From: VRUE01 sp963715625
Lineage (GTDB): Bacteria > Actinomycetota > Thermoleophilia > Solirubrobacterales > 70-9
Direction: 5' to 3'
DNA length: 64,000 nucleotides
Assembly (NCBI GenBank): GCA_963715625.1
Contig: OY970260.1
Location: 124,001 to 188,000, forward strand
Made by a program: the position numbers and the translations under genes. Below the pieces are notes generated by a model that was given only the letters and a program-made list of their open reading frames with translations, ran no database searches and was not told where the DNA came from. Within the stretch, counting starts at the first letter, position 1. The number at the start of each line of letters is the position of its first letter. Positions 44,858-52,123 of the stretch are shown here, piece by piece.

Positions 44858-45229
44858 CTACGCCGCAGCGACGTGCTGGCGAGCAAGGGCCGTGCGCAGG
44901 GCAAGGGCCTCGATCGCGACCTCGGCGTTCTCGGGGGTGTCCTCGATCTCGCCGCTGCGCCAGGCATCGACGAAGGAGTCTGGGTCCTTGCCGTTCGCCT
45001 TGCGAAACGCCTCGACCCTCTCCTCCACGGAGGCGGCCTCGGGGTCCGTGGTCGGCTCGCGCTCCAGGTAGCGCTCCAGCTCGCTGGAGGGGATGCGCAG
45101 CGTCTTCTTGCCGATGCGGATGGCCTTGATCTCCCCCCGCTCGATCATCTTGTAGACGGTCGACTCGTCGAGGGAGAACCTGCGGGCATAGTCCCGCACG
45201 CGCATGTAGTGATCGGAGAGCTCGGTCAC
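44858..45229 (-). CDS. Excisionase/MerR-type HTH protein
   Basis: The core 'MRVRDYARRFSLDESTVYKMIERGEIKAIRIGKKTLRIPSSELERYL' is the helix-turn-helix type found in excisionases and phage-type regulators. An acidic tail follows ('EPTTDPEAASVEERVEAFRKANGKDPDSFVDAWRSGEIED'). GTG 45229 (before TELSDHY) is preferred to the in-frame start at 45325. It sits near the right end of unit 2, a usual place for element control genes. Confidence 0.75.
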   Translation of the reverse strand: MTELSDHYMRVRDYARRFSLDESTVYKMIERGEIKAIRIGKKTLRIPSSELERYLEREPTTDPEAASVEERVEAFRKANGKDPDSFVDAWRSGEIEDTPENAEVAIEALALRTALARQHVAAA

Positions 45230-45479
45230 GGTCGTCCTCTTGGCATCGTAGCCATTGTTGCAGCTATATCGGCTGATTCCAAATAATCCTCTAATTCCAA
45301 AATTCAACTTAGCGGCTCCAGGCACGAGCTATCCGGGTGCCCCTGTAGAACCGGCTCCCGATGCGTGAGCGACCGATCCTCATCGCCTATCGGCGCTTCG
45401 AGCAGCTCCACGAGCTGCTTTTCGCCCGTGGCTATCTGATCGACCTGGGCGGTCCCTTCAGCCGCACCAGCCCCAGGGG

Positions 45480-45737
45480 CGGATCGTCGCGCCACTCGTT
45501 CGGGTTCCGGCCCACCGGGAGCACGGCTACTGGCTGGCCGGCTACTCCTACCACGGCCAGGTCGGCGACGTCTCCCTCCGTTACTGCTTCGACCCCCAGC
45601 GTCATCCAGAGATGCCTTACCACCGCCATCCTCCGGGCGAGAAAGGCCGCGAGCCATGGCGATATGTCAGTGTCGAGGAAGCGCTCGAAGGCGTTGACGC
45701 CCTCACAGCTGAGCAGCGGAGCGCCGGGCGGCTGTAG
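45480..45737 (+). pseudogene. Gene fragment, unknown
   Basis: The frame ending with TAG at 45735-45737 reads 'YWLAGYSYHGQVGDVSLRYCFDPQ' then 'HPEMPYHRHPPGEKGREPWRYVSVEEALEGVDAL', which is protein-like with a His/Arg/Pro cluster. No ATG, GTG or TTG precedes it in frame, so the 5' end is lost or frameshifted. It somewhat resembles small toxin-type proteins, without confident assignment. Confidence 0.35.
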
Positions 45738-45754
45738 GCAGTCATCGAACCTTT

Positions 45755-45808
45755 TTGAGGGCCTTGTGCCCCTCACGGGGCGTGATGGTTCGACTCCATT
45801 CAACCGCA
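45755..45808 (+). repeat. Attachment-site core, copy 3
   Basis: Two differences from the tRNA-Leu half. The match extends past the tRNA end into the terminator-like stem to about 45840, so this copy carries the original downstream flank. Confidence 0.85.
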
Positions 45809-45965
45809 CTCGGAAGCCTCCGCAAATCGGGGGTTTCCGTTTACCGCCAGGGAGCGCCGCCGACCTATCCCCTTGGCCGTGGGCCTAAACGGGGCCAATT
45901 TGCAATAGAACCGGATGGGCGCAAGCTCAGACACTCGATCGTCCGGCCCCTTCGACGATCTCCCG

Positions 45966-46328
45966 TCAGGCCGAAACGACCAACTCCCGCTTCGGCGTCC
46001 GCCGCGACCCGGAATCGGGTGCCTCGTCCTGAAAGCCGTAGACCAGGTGCGTGTCGAGCGCCTTGGCGAGCTTGCGCATCGTCGCGAAGCTGAAGCGATG
46101 CTGGCCACTCTCAAGGCGGGAGACGACGGAATGGCTTGTCCCCATCCGCTCGGCCAGCTCTTGCTGGGTGAGCCCAAGCTGCATCCGCTTGCGAATCACC
46201 AGGCGAGCGAACTGCTCATAGGGAAGCTGCTCTTCGAGGGCGGCCCTGTACGCAGCGCTCTTGCGAGCCCGCTTTTCCATGCCCTCCGTATGTGAAGCCC
46301 CGATTGGGGAGTTGTTCTTGCTAGCCAC
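45966..46328 (-). CDS. higA: HigA-type XRE antitoxin
   Basis: This 120-residue protein has 'FARLVIRKRMQLGLTQQELAERMGTSHSVVSRLESGQHRFSFATMRKLAKAL', an HTH_3 antitoxin. GTG at 46328 opens the frame; ATG 46280 is an alternative. It is downstream of the toxin, the order typical of HigBA. A perfect inverted repeat lies in the toxin-antitoxin gap. Confidence 0.8.
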   Translation of the reverse strand: MASKNNSPIGASHTEGMEKRARKSAAYRAALEEQLPYEQFARLVIRKRMQLGLTQQELAERMGTSHSVVSRLESGQHRFSFATMRKLAKALDTHLVYGFQDEAPDSGSRRTPKRELVVSA

Positions 46329-46364
46329 TAGCCGTCCGATTCCCGTTGCCAGTCTCGTCTGAGA

Positions 46365-46380
46365 TTAGCAAAACTGCTAA
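46365..46380. promoter_or_regulatory. Inverted repeat between higB and higA
   Basis: TTAGCA-AAAC-TGCTAA is perfect, with the same half-sites as the AbiE operator at 3412-3430 but a shorter spacer. Its position suggests a separate promoter/operator for the antitoxin. Confidence 0.5.
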
Positions 46381-46397
46381 AGCCCTCGGACGGAATT

Positions 46398-46847
46398 TCA
46401 GGGCGCATCGCTGCCGGCGGCCCGAGGCGGAACCCGCTTGTCCGCGTCCATGCGCGCCTTGAAGTCGCGCCAGCGCTGCTTTGCAGTCTCGATCTCCGCC
46501 TTGGGGACCGCCCCGGTCGTCTTGCGGATCATGTGCAGGAGGATGAGCAGATTGCCCGACCGTCGGTAGAGGATTCGGTAGTGCGCCCTCCCGTAATGGC
46601 AGCGAAGCTCACGGAGCGGCCCGTCGATCTGAGACGTGTGCGGGAACGGCAGCGGCGGATCGTCATTGGCGAGGCCGTTCAGCCGATCGATCTGGAGATC
46701 GACCGTCATCCGCTTGGTCGCGGCAGCCCGCAGCTCGCGGGCGCTTGGATTCTTCTTTCGAGGCTCCACCGGGAACTCGCGGTCGAGAAACTCCGCGACG
46801 GGTTCAGCGCCGCTCGCGGCGCGATAGTAGACGGCCTGAGTCGCCAT
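46398..46847 (-). CDS. higB: HigB-type (RelE superfamily/phage Gp49-like) toxin
   Basis: This 149-residue protein has 'LQIDRLNGLANDDPPLPFPHTSQIDGPLRELRCHYGRAHYRILYRRSGNLLILLHMIRKTTGAVPKAEIETAKQRW', the characteristic RelE/HigB beta-sheet with conserved Arg and His. It is expected to cleave ribosome-bound mRNA. It pairs with the downstream HigA gene; together they fill the small unit 3. Confidence 0.82.
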   Translation of the reverse strand: MATQAVYYRAASGAEPVAEFLDREFPVEPRKKNPSARELRAAATKRMTVDLQIDRLNGLANDDPPLPFPHTSQIDGPLRELRCHYGRAHYRILYRRSGNLLILLHMIRKTTGAVPKAEIETAKQRWRDFKARMDADKRVPPRAAGSDAP

Positions 46848-46997
46848 CGGCCGACCATATCCAGGGTCGCCGACGCCGAACGCCCGGCCTCCGGAGGCCT
46901 ATTCGTGGGCCCAATTTGAGAGAACGCCACGGAACTGGCAGCACCTGAAATGGCTTAGGAAAGCCAAACGCGCCCCAAGGAATCCGCCCTGCCTAAG

Positions 46998-47051
46998 TTG
47001 AGGGCCTTGTGCCCCTCACGGGGCGTGATGGTTCGACTCCATTCAGCCGCA
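46998..47051 (+). repeat. Attachment-site core, copy 4
   Basis: One difference from the tRNA-Leu half. Similarity continues through the terminator-like stem and 'GCGTTGTAGAGCGGT' to about 47105, matching 37454-37500. The stretch 47106-47324 holds no gene I can support. Confidence 0.85.
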
Positions 47052-47324
47052 CTCGGAAGCCCCCGCAAAGCGCAAAGCGGGGGTTTCTGCGTTGTAGAGC
47101 GGTCGAGTCGAGAAACGATCGACCCGCCTCGTGCGCCAGTCAGACCGCGGTGGCGCAGAGTGTTTCAAGCGGACGCTGCGGGCAGCCAATACAACGAGCT
47201 GCCTGCGAGGACTGGCCAGCCGCCTGGGATTCTGTAAACGCCGCAGCAGCGATGATCGCTCGGATTGACGCGATGGCTGAACCGCCCTCGCCGTCGTTGG
47301 CGGGGGCGTGAGGACGTGCCCTGC

Positions 47325-47702
47325 TCAGGCTGCAGCAGGGGCGAGGCGCTCAAGCGCGTGTCGCCCGATGTCCGCCCGAACCGGAGGAATGTCGGGAGCG
47401 GGTGGCGCTTCCTTGCGGCGATAGGAGACCTCGACAGTGATGCGCTGGAGGACCTCGTTGCGGAGGCGGGCGAGACGGCCGAGCTGAACCGGCTCGATCA
47501 GCATGTCGAAGTCGCTCGTGCCGACGATGACGGCTGGGCGACCTTCATGGAGGTATCGCCAGAGGACGCGATCAGTCTGCGGAGTCTCCTGCCAGGGGAT
47601 GAAGGCAGCTCCATGCGGGTAGCCGGGATCGGCGTCGCTGGTGGCGGCGTCGATGAAAGCTGAAAGAGCGGCGTCCTCGGCAGGCGTGCGCATGGTCGTC
47701 AT
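47325..47702 (-). CDS. Unknown protein
   Basis: This 125-residue soluble protein contains 'PHGAAFIPWQETPQTDRVLWRYLHEGRPAVIVGTSDFDMLIEP', with no recognised motif. Its ATG overlaps the stop of the upstream gene (TGATG), so the two form an operon, possibly a toxin-antitoxin-like pair. Confidence 0.55.
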   Translation of the reverse strand: MTTMRTPAEDAALSAFIDAATSDADPGYPHGAAFIPWQETPQTDRVLWRYLHEGRPAVIVGTSDFDMLIEPVQLGRLARLRNEVLQRITVEVSYRRKEAPPAPDIPPVRADIGRHALERLAPAAA

Positions 47703-47995
47703 CAGATTAGCTCCGTCCAGTTCTCGGCAAACCAGTCGATGACCTTCGCCATCGCGTCGTTCGTGTCGGAGACCTCGAAAGGAAGTGGCTCCGCTGGCTG
47801 CTTCTCGCCCTCAAGGTAGCGATGGCAATGATGCTCGTCAATATGCCGATCGACGTGGGAGTTGTCGGCCGCGATGCGAGTTTCCCAGCCCTTTGGACCG
47901 TGAACCTGGAGCATGATCGCGTACTCGACCGGCCGCGCGCTGGAGCGCCGGTAGACGATCTGCACGCGGACGAGGCGACTAGCTCCAGCCAGCAA
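47702..47995 (-). CDS. Unknown small protein with His cluster
   Basis: It has up to 97 residues with a TTG start at 47995, or 87 from GTG 47965. 'NSHVDRHIDEHHCHRYLEGEKQ' is rich in His and Arg, and the C-terminus is 'AMAKVIDWFAENWTELI'. Small proteins of this style often accompany toxin-antitoxin loci; the function is not assigned. The 5' end overlaps the VapC stop. Confidence 0.5.
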   Translation of the reverse strand: MLAGASRLVRVQIVYRRSSARPVEYAIMLQVHGPKGWETRIAADNSHVDRHIDEHHCHRYLEGEKQPAEPLPFEVSDTNDAMAKVIDWFAENWTELI

Positions 47996-48401
47996 GACCC
48001 AAGCCGACCCGCTCGGTCGCTCGGGCGAGATCTCGATCCCAGGTCACGAGAACGACTTCCTCGTCGCCGAGCTCGAGCGCGGTGGTTAGATGAACCGCGT
48101 CGTAACCGCGCAGCCCGAGATCTTCGGCGTGCTGGCCGGCGCGGCGAGCGAGGGACGAATCGACGCCTACCGTGATCAGGTCTTCCTGCAGCTCCTCGAA
48201 GACCGTCAGTGCCTGCGCGTGCTCGGCGTCCCCCAGTCGGCCTTGGCGTCGCGCAGCCGCCAAGGCCGCGCGTCCCTCCGGGTAGGAGAGGATGCTGGAC
48301 GCCGCCGGGTAAGCGCCATCCCAGAGCTCTGAGGCCAAGTCGGAGCCGTCCTCGACGACGATGAGCTTGATCAGCGCCGAGGTGTCGAAATAGAGGATCA
48401 G
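47979..48401 (-). CDS. vapC: PIN-domain toxin (VapC) with apparent CTG start
   Basis: From CTG 48401 the protein begins LILYFDTSALIKLIVVEDGS and contains the four PIN acids ('FDTSAL', 'SYPEGRAAL', 'GYDAVHLTTA', 'TWDRDL'). No ATG, GTG or TTG precedes the first catalytic Asp. The CTG overlaps the antitoxin stop as CTGA, where related pairs have ATGA. Starting at the first conventional codon (48338) would delete the first active-site Asp. The gene is either a CTG-initiated toxin or one silenced by a start mutation. Confidence 0.7.
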   Translation of the reverse strand: MILYFDTSALIKLIVVEDGSDLASELWDGAYPAASSILSYPEGRAALAAARRQGRLGDAEHAQALTVFEELQEDLITVGVDSSLARRAGQHAEDLGLRGYDAVHLTTALELGDEEVVLVTWDRDLARATERVGLGLAGWS

Positions 48402-48670
48402 GCCCGCTGCTCGGAGACGAGATCGGAAACCGAACCGGTGGCCTTCACCTGCGCCGACCGAGGAGAACGAGTCCCCTGCGGCAGTTGGACCAAGCCGCGT
48501 CGCGCGAGAGAATCGAGCGGCCGCTCGACGAGCCCGCTGAGGCGAGCGACGGGTCGACCGCGCCGGGTCACGACGATCTCGCCTCCCCCCTCCACGCGCC
48601 CCAGGTACTCGCTGAGGCGATCATGCAACTCGCGAACCCCCACCTCGCTCTCACGCTGATGTAGCGTCAT
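48398..48670 (-). CDS. Phd/YefM-type antitoxin
   Basis: These 90 residues include 'EVGVRELHDRLSEYLGRVEGGGEIVVTRRGRPVARL', the Phd/YefM DNA-binding fold, with a flexible toxin-binding tail. It precedes the PIN toxin. The palindrome upstream is its likely operator. Confidence 0.8.
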   Translation of the reverse strand: MTLHQRESEVGVRELHDRLSEYLGRVEGGGEIVVTRRGRPVARLSGLVERPLDSLARRGLVQLPQGTRSPRSAQVKATGSVSDLVSEQRA

Positions 48671-48672
48671 AC

Positions 48673-48692
48673 ATGTAGGCTAGCAGCTACAT
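48673..48692. promoter_or_regulatory. Operator of the Phd/VapC pair
   Basis: ATGTAG-GCTAGCAG-CTACAT lies 3 bases upstream of the antitoxin start. Confidence 0.55.
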
Positions 48693-48703
48693 AAGGCCAG
48701 GAC

Positions 48704-48895
48704 GTGGAGCGCGTTCTAGAGCGGTTTCCCGAGATCGCCTACGTGGTGATCGGCTGGGACGGGGCCCTGCGCCGCTGCGCCGCCGAGACTCAGCGGCTCG
48801 GCCGCCCTCCCATCCACGCCGAGCTGCGACTGATCCGCCAGACCGATAAGACGTTCCCAAGCTCCAGCGTCTATGAGCGGTTGGGACCAAAAGCA
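48704..48895 (+). pseudogene. Fragment resembling a homing-endonuclease-associated repeat protein
   Basis: From GTG 48704 the frame gives 'DGALRRCAAETQRLGRPPIHAEL' and 'FPSSSVYERLG', which resembles the short repeat seen beside HNH/homing endonucleases. Homology stops before 48951, where module copy 2 begins, so the gene was cut by that insertion. Confidence 0.4.
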
Positions 48896-49039
48896 ACGCG
48901 TCGCCATAGCTCGACGGCAGTCGGAATCCGTTCGGTGGCCTGTGTCGGCACCGGAACGAAATGGTCGGCATACTATAACCAATGCGCTCCCGACCAAATC
49001 GCTCTGGACCGATGCGCGGGGAACGGCCACGCTCCACGG

Positions 49040-49306
49040 ATGCCCACTCGCCTCGACCAAGATGCGAAGCAAGCAAGCGCGGCTTTCGGAAAGCGACTGC
49101 GCGAGCTCCGCAACCGTCAGGAGCTTTCGCAGGATGCCCTCGCCAACGCGACGGACATTCACCCGACCGCGATTGGCCGCATGGAGCGCGGCTCAAGGGA
49201 GCCCAGACTTACGACCATTCTGCGCCTGGCGCATGGGCTTGGCGTAAAGCCAGGGGAACTGCTGGACGGCTTGGCCTCGAAGCCGGGCGATGGCGAGGCT
49301 CGATAG
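49040..49306 (+). CDS. XRE-family regulator of module copy 2
   Basis: This 88-residue protein is nearly identical to the 42570-42836 product in the HTH region. ATG 49040 is chosen because homology with copy 1 and identical length both start there. The longer open frame back to 48704 is a chance fusion with the upstream fragment. Confidence 0.8.
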   Translation: MPTRLDQDAKQASAAFGKRLRELRNRQELSQDALANATDIHPTAIGRMERGSREPRLTTILRLAHGLGVKPGELLDGLASKPGDGEAR

Positions 49307-49347
49307 CTGACCCCACCGCAGCCGAACGATCTCTCGCGCTGACGACC

Positions 49348-49389
49348 GGGCCGGTCCCCGCCCCTACGCGAGCCGCCGGAGACCGACCC
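49348..49389. terminator. Bidirectional terminator between XRE and peptide genes, copy 2
   Basis: GGGCCGGTC pairs with GACCGACCC with one mismatch that is a G-U pair in one orientation. It matches the copy-1 structure at 42878. Confidence 0.55.
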
Positions 49390-49398
49390 TCCGCGCAC

Positions 49399-49458
49399 CT
49401 ATCGCTGCTTGACGGTGCAAAGAAGCGGCACGACCGAATCCACGGGCGCGATCTTCAT
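49399..49458 (-). CDS. 19-residue peptide of module copy 2
   Basis: It encodes MKIAPVDSVVPLLCTVKQR. GGAGG lies 8 bases before the ATG, an ideal spacing. The N-terminal MKIAPVD and central VVPLL are shared with copy 1; residues 8, 14, 15, 18 and 19 differ. It is transcribed divergently from the winged-helix gene at 49641. The protein is short, mildly hydrophobic and basic at the end. It may be a signal, an antitoxin-like peptide or a membrane-active peptide. Confidence 0.65.
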   Translation of the reverse strand: MKIAPVDSVVPLLCTVKQR

Positions 49459-49640
49459 CTTGCTCACCTCCCTCCCCTGCTAATGGCCCGGCGTTGCATC
49501 GCCGAACAAGGGAGATGGTAAGGAAATTCTAACTACTTGGAATTTTCTAACTAAGTGGGGAAGTTTGCGATTCCGTCTGCGCTCTTATGCTCAGGCGCTA
49601 CGGAGTACGAGGAAAATCCGATCTAAGGAGTGATTGAGCC

Positions 49641-50297
49641 TTGATGAAACTCATGGAGACAATCGGTCGGCTGCCACTGCCAAAGCGCGTGCGACAGCAA
49701 GTCGAGGCCCTGACTCACGCCGTCAACAACTGGATCAGAGTCGAAATTCTCGCCATCCTCCACGAGGGCGAATTCGCAGCGGGTCAGATCGCCGAGATGA
49801 TCGACCAGGATGTAAAGACCGTCACGGGCCACCTCCATGACCTCTACGCTTCCGGCTGCATCGAGTTCGCGGGCACGAGGATGATCGACAGCTATCCCCG
49901 CCGCGTTTACCGGGCCATCGTCCTACCGAAGGTAGATCGCGAGGTCTACCGCAAAATGTCGGTCGCCGAGCGTCGCGATCTAAACGGGGCGGTCAGTCAG
50001 GGAATTCTCGCGGAGACCGTTTCCGCTTACCGAAACCGAAAGATGGACACCGACGAGGAGTTGTACCTCGTCTGGGACGCCCCTCTGCTCGACCGTCGTG
50101 GCGAGGTCGAGATGCACGAGCACATGGAAGCCAGTTTCTCGGGCGCGAAAGAGATTGCGGCCAGGGCCATGAACCGCATTGCGAAGTCGAAAGCGAAAGC
50201 GAAAGGCACCGTCAAGGTCATCGGGTTCCTTGCGTTTCGGCGCGGACGACCGGGTAGACCCGAAGGTGGATACCTCAACTCAGCAATCGGTGAGTAG
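49641..50297 (+). CDS. Winged-helix protein of module copy 2
   Basis: This 218-residue protein has a TTG start at 49641 (ATG 49644 also possible) with AAGGAG upstream. Residues about 25-90 form an ArsR-like winged helix ('WIRVEILAILHEGEFAAGQIAEMIDQDVKTVTGHLHDLYASGCIEF'). The rest ('VYRKMSVAERRDLNGAVSQGILAETVSAYRNRKMD', 'AKEIAARAMNRIAKS') resembles the ligand or partner domain of this poorly described family. It is strongly diverged from the copy-1 homologue although the flanking genes are identical. Confidence 0.8.
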   Translation: MMKLMETIGRLPLPKRVRQQVEALTHAVNNWIRVEILAILHEGEFAAGQIAEMIDQDVKTVTGHLHDLYASGCIEFAGTRMIDSYPRRVYRAIVLPKVDREVYRKMSVAERRDLNGAVSQGILAETVSAYRNRKMDTDEELYLVWDAPLLDRRGEVEMHEHMEASFSGAKEIAARAMNRIAKSKAKAKGTVKVIGFLAFRRGRPGRPEGGYLNSAIGE

Positions 50298-50396
50298 TAG
50301 GCGAATCAGGGTTGCCACATGCGTACCCATCTGCAACCGTTCAATACTCCGACGAAGACGACTTAAGAGTCTCCCTGAGTCGGTAGCCGTACCAGT

Positions 50397-50436
50397 GCCC
50401 CCAGGGTGAGTGAAAACTGGCCTTCTCCCTGGGGGC
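50397..50436 (+). promoter_or_regulatory. Leader hairpin before the small HTH gene, copy 2
   Basis: The same 10-bp stem and 20-base loop as at 43958-43997. Confidence 0.5.
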
Positions 50437-50457
50437 GCTCTCCCAGGAGGTGACTAC

Positions 50458-50706
50458 GTGAAAGATCAGCAAGAACAACCGGCCGGGTCACTGGTCAAGC
50501 AGGCGCTCTCACACCCCGAGAGATCCGACATGCTCGGCTGTATCACACAGAGGGGATCGGGGATGGGCGAAGGAGAGTTGGCCGACGCACTGGGCCTGAC
50601 CCGCGCCAAGGTGAAGTATCACCTGACGGTCCTGCGCAATGCCGATCTGATCGCACCCGCCGAGCAAGCACCCGACCGCTACGTCGCCGCCGCTGCCGGT
50701 GCGTGA
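50458..50706 (+). CDS. Small ArsR-like HTH protein, module copy 2
   Basis: Identical in sequence and start context to the 44019-44267 gene. Two perfect copies in one replicon imply a very recent duplication or gene conversion of this part. Confidence 0.75.
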   Translation: MKDQQEQPAGSLVKQALSHPERSDMLGCITQRGSGMGEGELADALGLTRAKVKYHLTVLRNADLIAPAEQAPDRYVAAAAGA

Positions 50707-51031
50707 CGCACGACCGAGACCGTTGGAGATCGCGCGGGACTCAGCGGCGTTCTTGGTCGAGATGTTCTCTGGCATGCGCGACGACCTCGAACAGCAGATG
50801 CAGGCAGGCGACAAGGCCGGTCCCGACCCGAGGAAAGCAACTCGCGACCTGGCCATCCACGAGGCGCTGTTAGGCAGCCTGACGGGCCGCGAGGCGTTCC
50901 CTGGGGATGAGGGAGTGCGCCAGTACGTCGCCGACCTGATGAGAGCCACCGACGAGGAAAACGGGTACGAGCAAGCGGCGCTCGAACATCGGGCGCTCGC
51001 GGAACTCGCCGCCGCCCTCGGAGCGACCTGA
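50699..51031 (+). CDS. Unknown helical protein, module copy 2
   Basis: Identical to the 44260-44592 product. It is translationally coupled to the HTH gene by an 8-base overlap. Confidence 0.65.
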   Translation: MRDARPRPLEIARDSAAFLVEMFSGMRDDLEQQMQAGDKAGPDPRKATRDLAIHEALLGSLTGREAFPGDEGVRQYVADLMRATDEENGYEQAALEHRALAELAAALGAT

Positions 51032-51102
51032 TCGGACCAACTGCGCGAGGTCAGAGCCCGACACGCGCGTCGCAGTTTTTCCCCTGAGATAGGGTCTGTA
51101 TC

Positions 51103-51477
51103 TTGTCGAAATCACGACGGAGCGCTACCATGGTCGCTATGGCCACTGCCTACGCCGAAGAGGCGATCCACGTCCATGACACCGGGCATCTGTCCGACCG
51201 CGACATCGCCGACGCTACCGGCGCGGCGCCAAGCACGGTGCGGGAATGGCTGACCGGCCGCAGCGCCCCCAGTGGATCGCGCGCAGAGCGCCTGGTCGAG
51301 CTCTCCTCGATCGTCGAGCGCCTCTCTCGGGTCATCCGCCCCACCTACATCCCGGTGTGGCTCCACAAGCCGGTGGAGCTGCTCGATGACGACAAGCCAA
51401 TCGAGCGGATCGCCGGTGGCGACTACCGCGCGGTGGCGCGGCTGATCTCAGGCCTCGAGGACCCCGGCGCCGTCTGA
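51103..51477 (+). CDS. Xre/MbcA/ParS-type antitoxin, without partner
   Basis: This 124-residue protein has an HTH region ('LSDRDIADATGAAPSTVREWLTGRSAPSGSRAERL') and the C-terminal toxin-binding block ('IPVWLHKPVELLDDDKPIERIAGGDYRAVARLI'). Such antitoxins normally precede a RES-domain NAD-degrading toxin, but none follows: a truncated gene on the other strand does. It starts TTG 51103 or ATG 51130. It is probably an orphan antitoxin. Confidence 0.75.
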   Translation: MSKSRRSATMVAMATAYAEEAIHVHDTGHLSDRDIADATGAAPSTVREWLTGRSAPSGSRAERLVELSSIVERLSRVIRPTYIPVWLHKPVELLDDDKPIERIAGGDYRAVARLISGLEDPGAV

Positions 51478-51765
51478 GGTGGCCGCCCTGAGCTGGATAC
51501 CGGGAGTCGAGGCGATGGCGTCGAAGTACCGTCGCTGCGACTCGTAGCGACGGTCACGCGGGTCGAAGGCACCGTCGTACCAGTAGACCCGTAGAAGCCG
51601 CGATCCGGTGCCCTCGGCGGCGAAGCGCCCGCGAATCCAATCGACGCAACCCCGGGCGCTCGGCTTCACGGCGCGCCTCGGCACTTGAAGCGTCCGCGCT
51701 CCCTCGGCAGTGAGAAACCCCACGTCGATGAACGCTGCAACGTTGTAGAACGGGCCCGTCGGCAT
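51448..51765 (-). pseudogene. NYN (PIN-like) nuclease domain, C-terminus missing
   Basis: From ATG 51765 the frame gives 'NVAAFIDVGFLTAEGARTLQV' and 'RVYWYDGAFDPRDRRYESQRRYFDAIASTPGIQLR', the N-terminal half of a LabA/NYN domain. The second half with the remaining acidic residues is absent: after 'GIQLR' the frame runs antisense into the Xre gene. It is likely an inactive remnant. Confidence 0.6.
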
Positions 51766-52050
51766 AGATGGAAAAGAAAAGGGCCCCAACGGGACCCGAT
51801 TCCAAAGCCTCCCAAGGGGAGGCGGTATAGCAACACTATACACCCGTAGGCCCCTGCTACCAGATCGATCTGGTGGAGCGTCCGGCTCGGTTACGTGCTG
51901 GTCGGAAAGGGCAGCGGCAGCGTGCCGGACGCCGAGTCCGTGCGCCAGTGGTGCGTCAGTCAGCCCCCCGGAATAGCCGGATCAGCCGGTCACAACCGGA
52001 TTGAATTTGGCTCCCCAGGCCGTTTTCCACTCTGCCATGCGGTGGGGCCT

Positions 52051-52070
52051 CAGCTTGAGGCCGCACTCGG
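52051..52070 (+). repeat. Collapsed attachment-site remnant
   Basis: CAGCTTGAGG joined to CCGCACTCGG equals the unit boundary at 41430 and the tRNA 3' flank with about 45 internal bases removed. A GC stem (GGCCCC-GCC-GGGGCC) follows, resembling a tRNA terminator. This is the right edge of the island. Confidence 0.6.
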
Positions 52071-52123
52071 AGGCCCCGCCGGGGCCGGGAGGCCGGCATG
52101 GCTTCCCGGCCCGCTCTCGCCGC

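Larger units (their letters stand above)
48951..51035 (+). repeat. Duplicated regulatory module, copy 2
   Basis: Counterpart of 42481-44596, with the same gene order and an intact winged-helix gene. Confidence 0.85.
50309..51035 (+). repeat. 727-bp perfect repeat, copy 2
   Basis: Identical to 43870-44596. It starts within GGGTTGCCACATGCG and ends GACCTGATCGG. Confidence 0.9.

Noticed and set aside
41433..47051. Additional tRNA-Leu genes
   Set aside because: Only the 3' half from the anticodon loop is present in these copies; acceptor 5' strand and D-arm are missing, so they are att relics.
48704..49306. Single 200-residue protein spanning the XRE gene of copy 2
   Set aside because: The part before 49040 is not shared with copy 1 and belongs to a different truncated gene; homology and length set the start at 49040.
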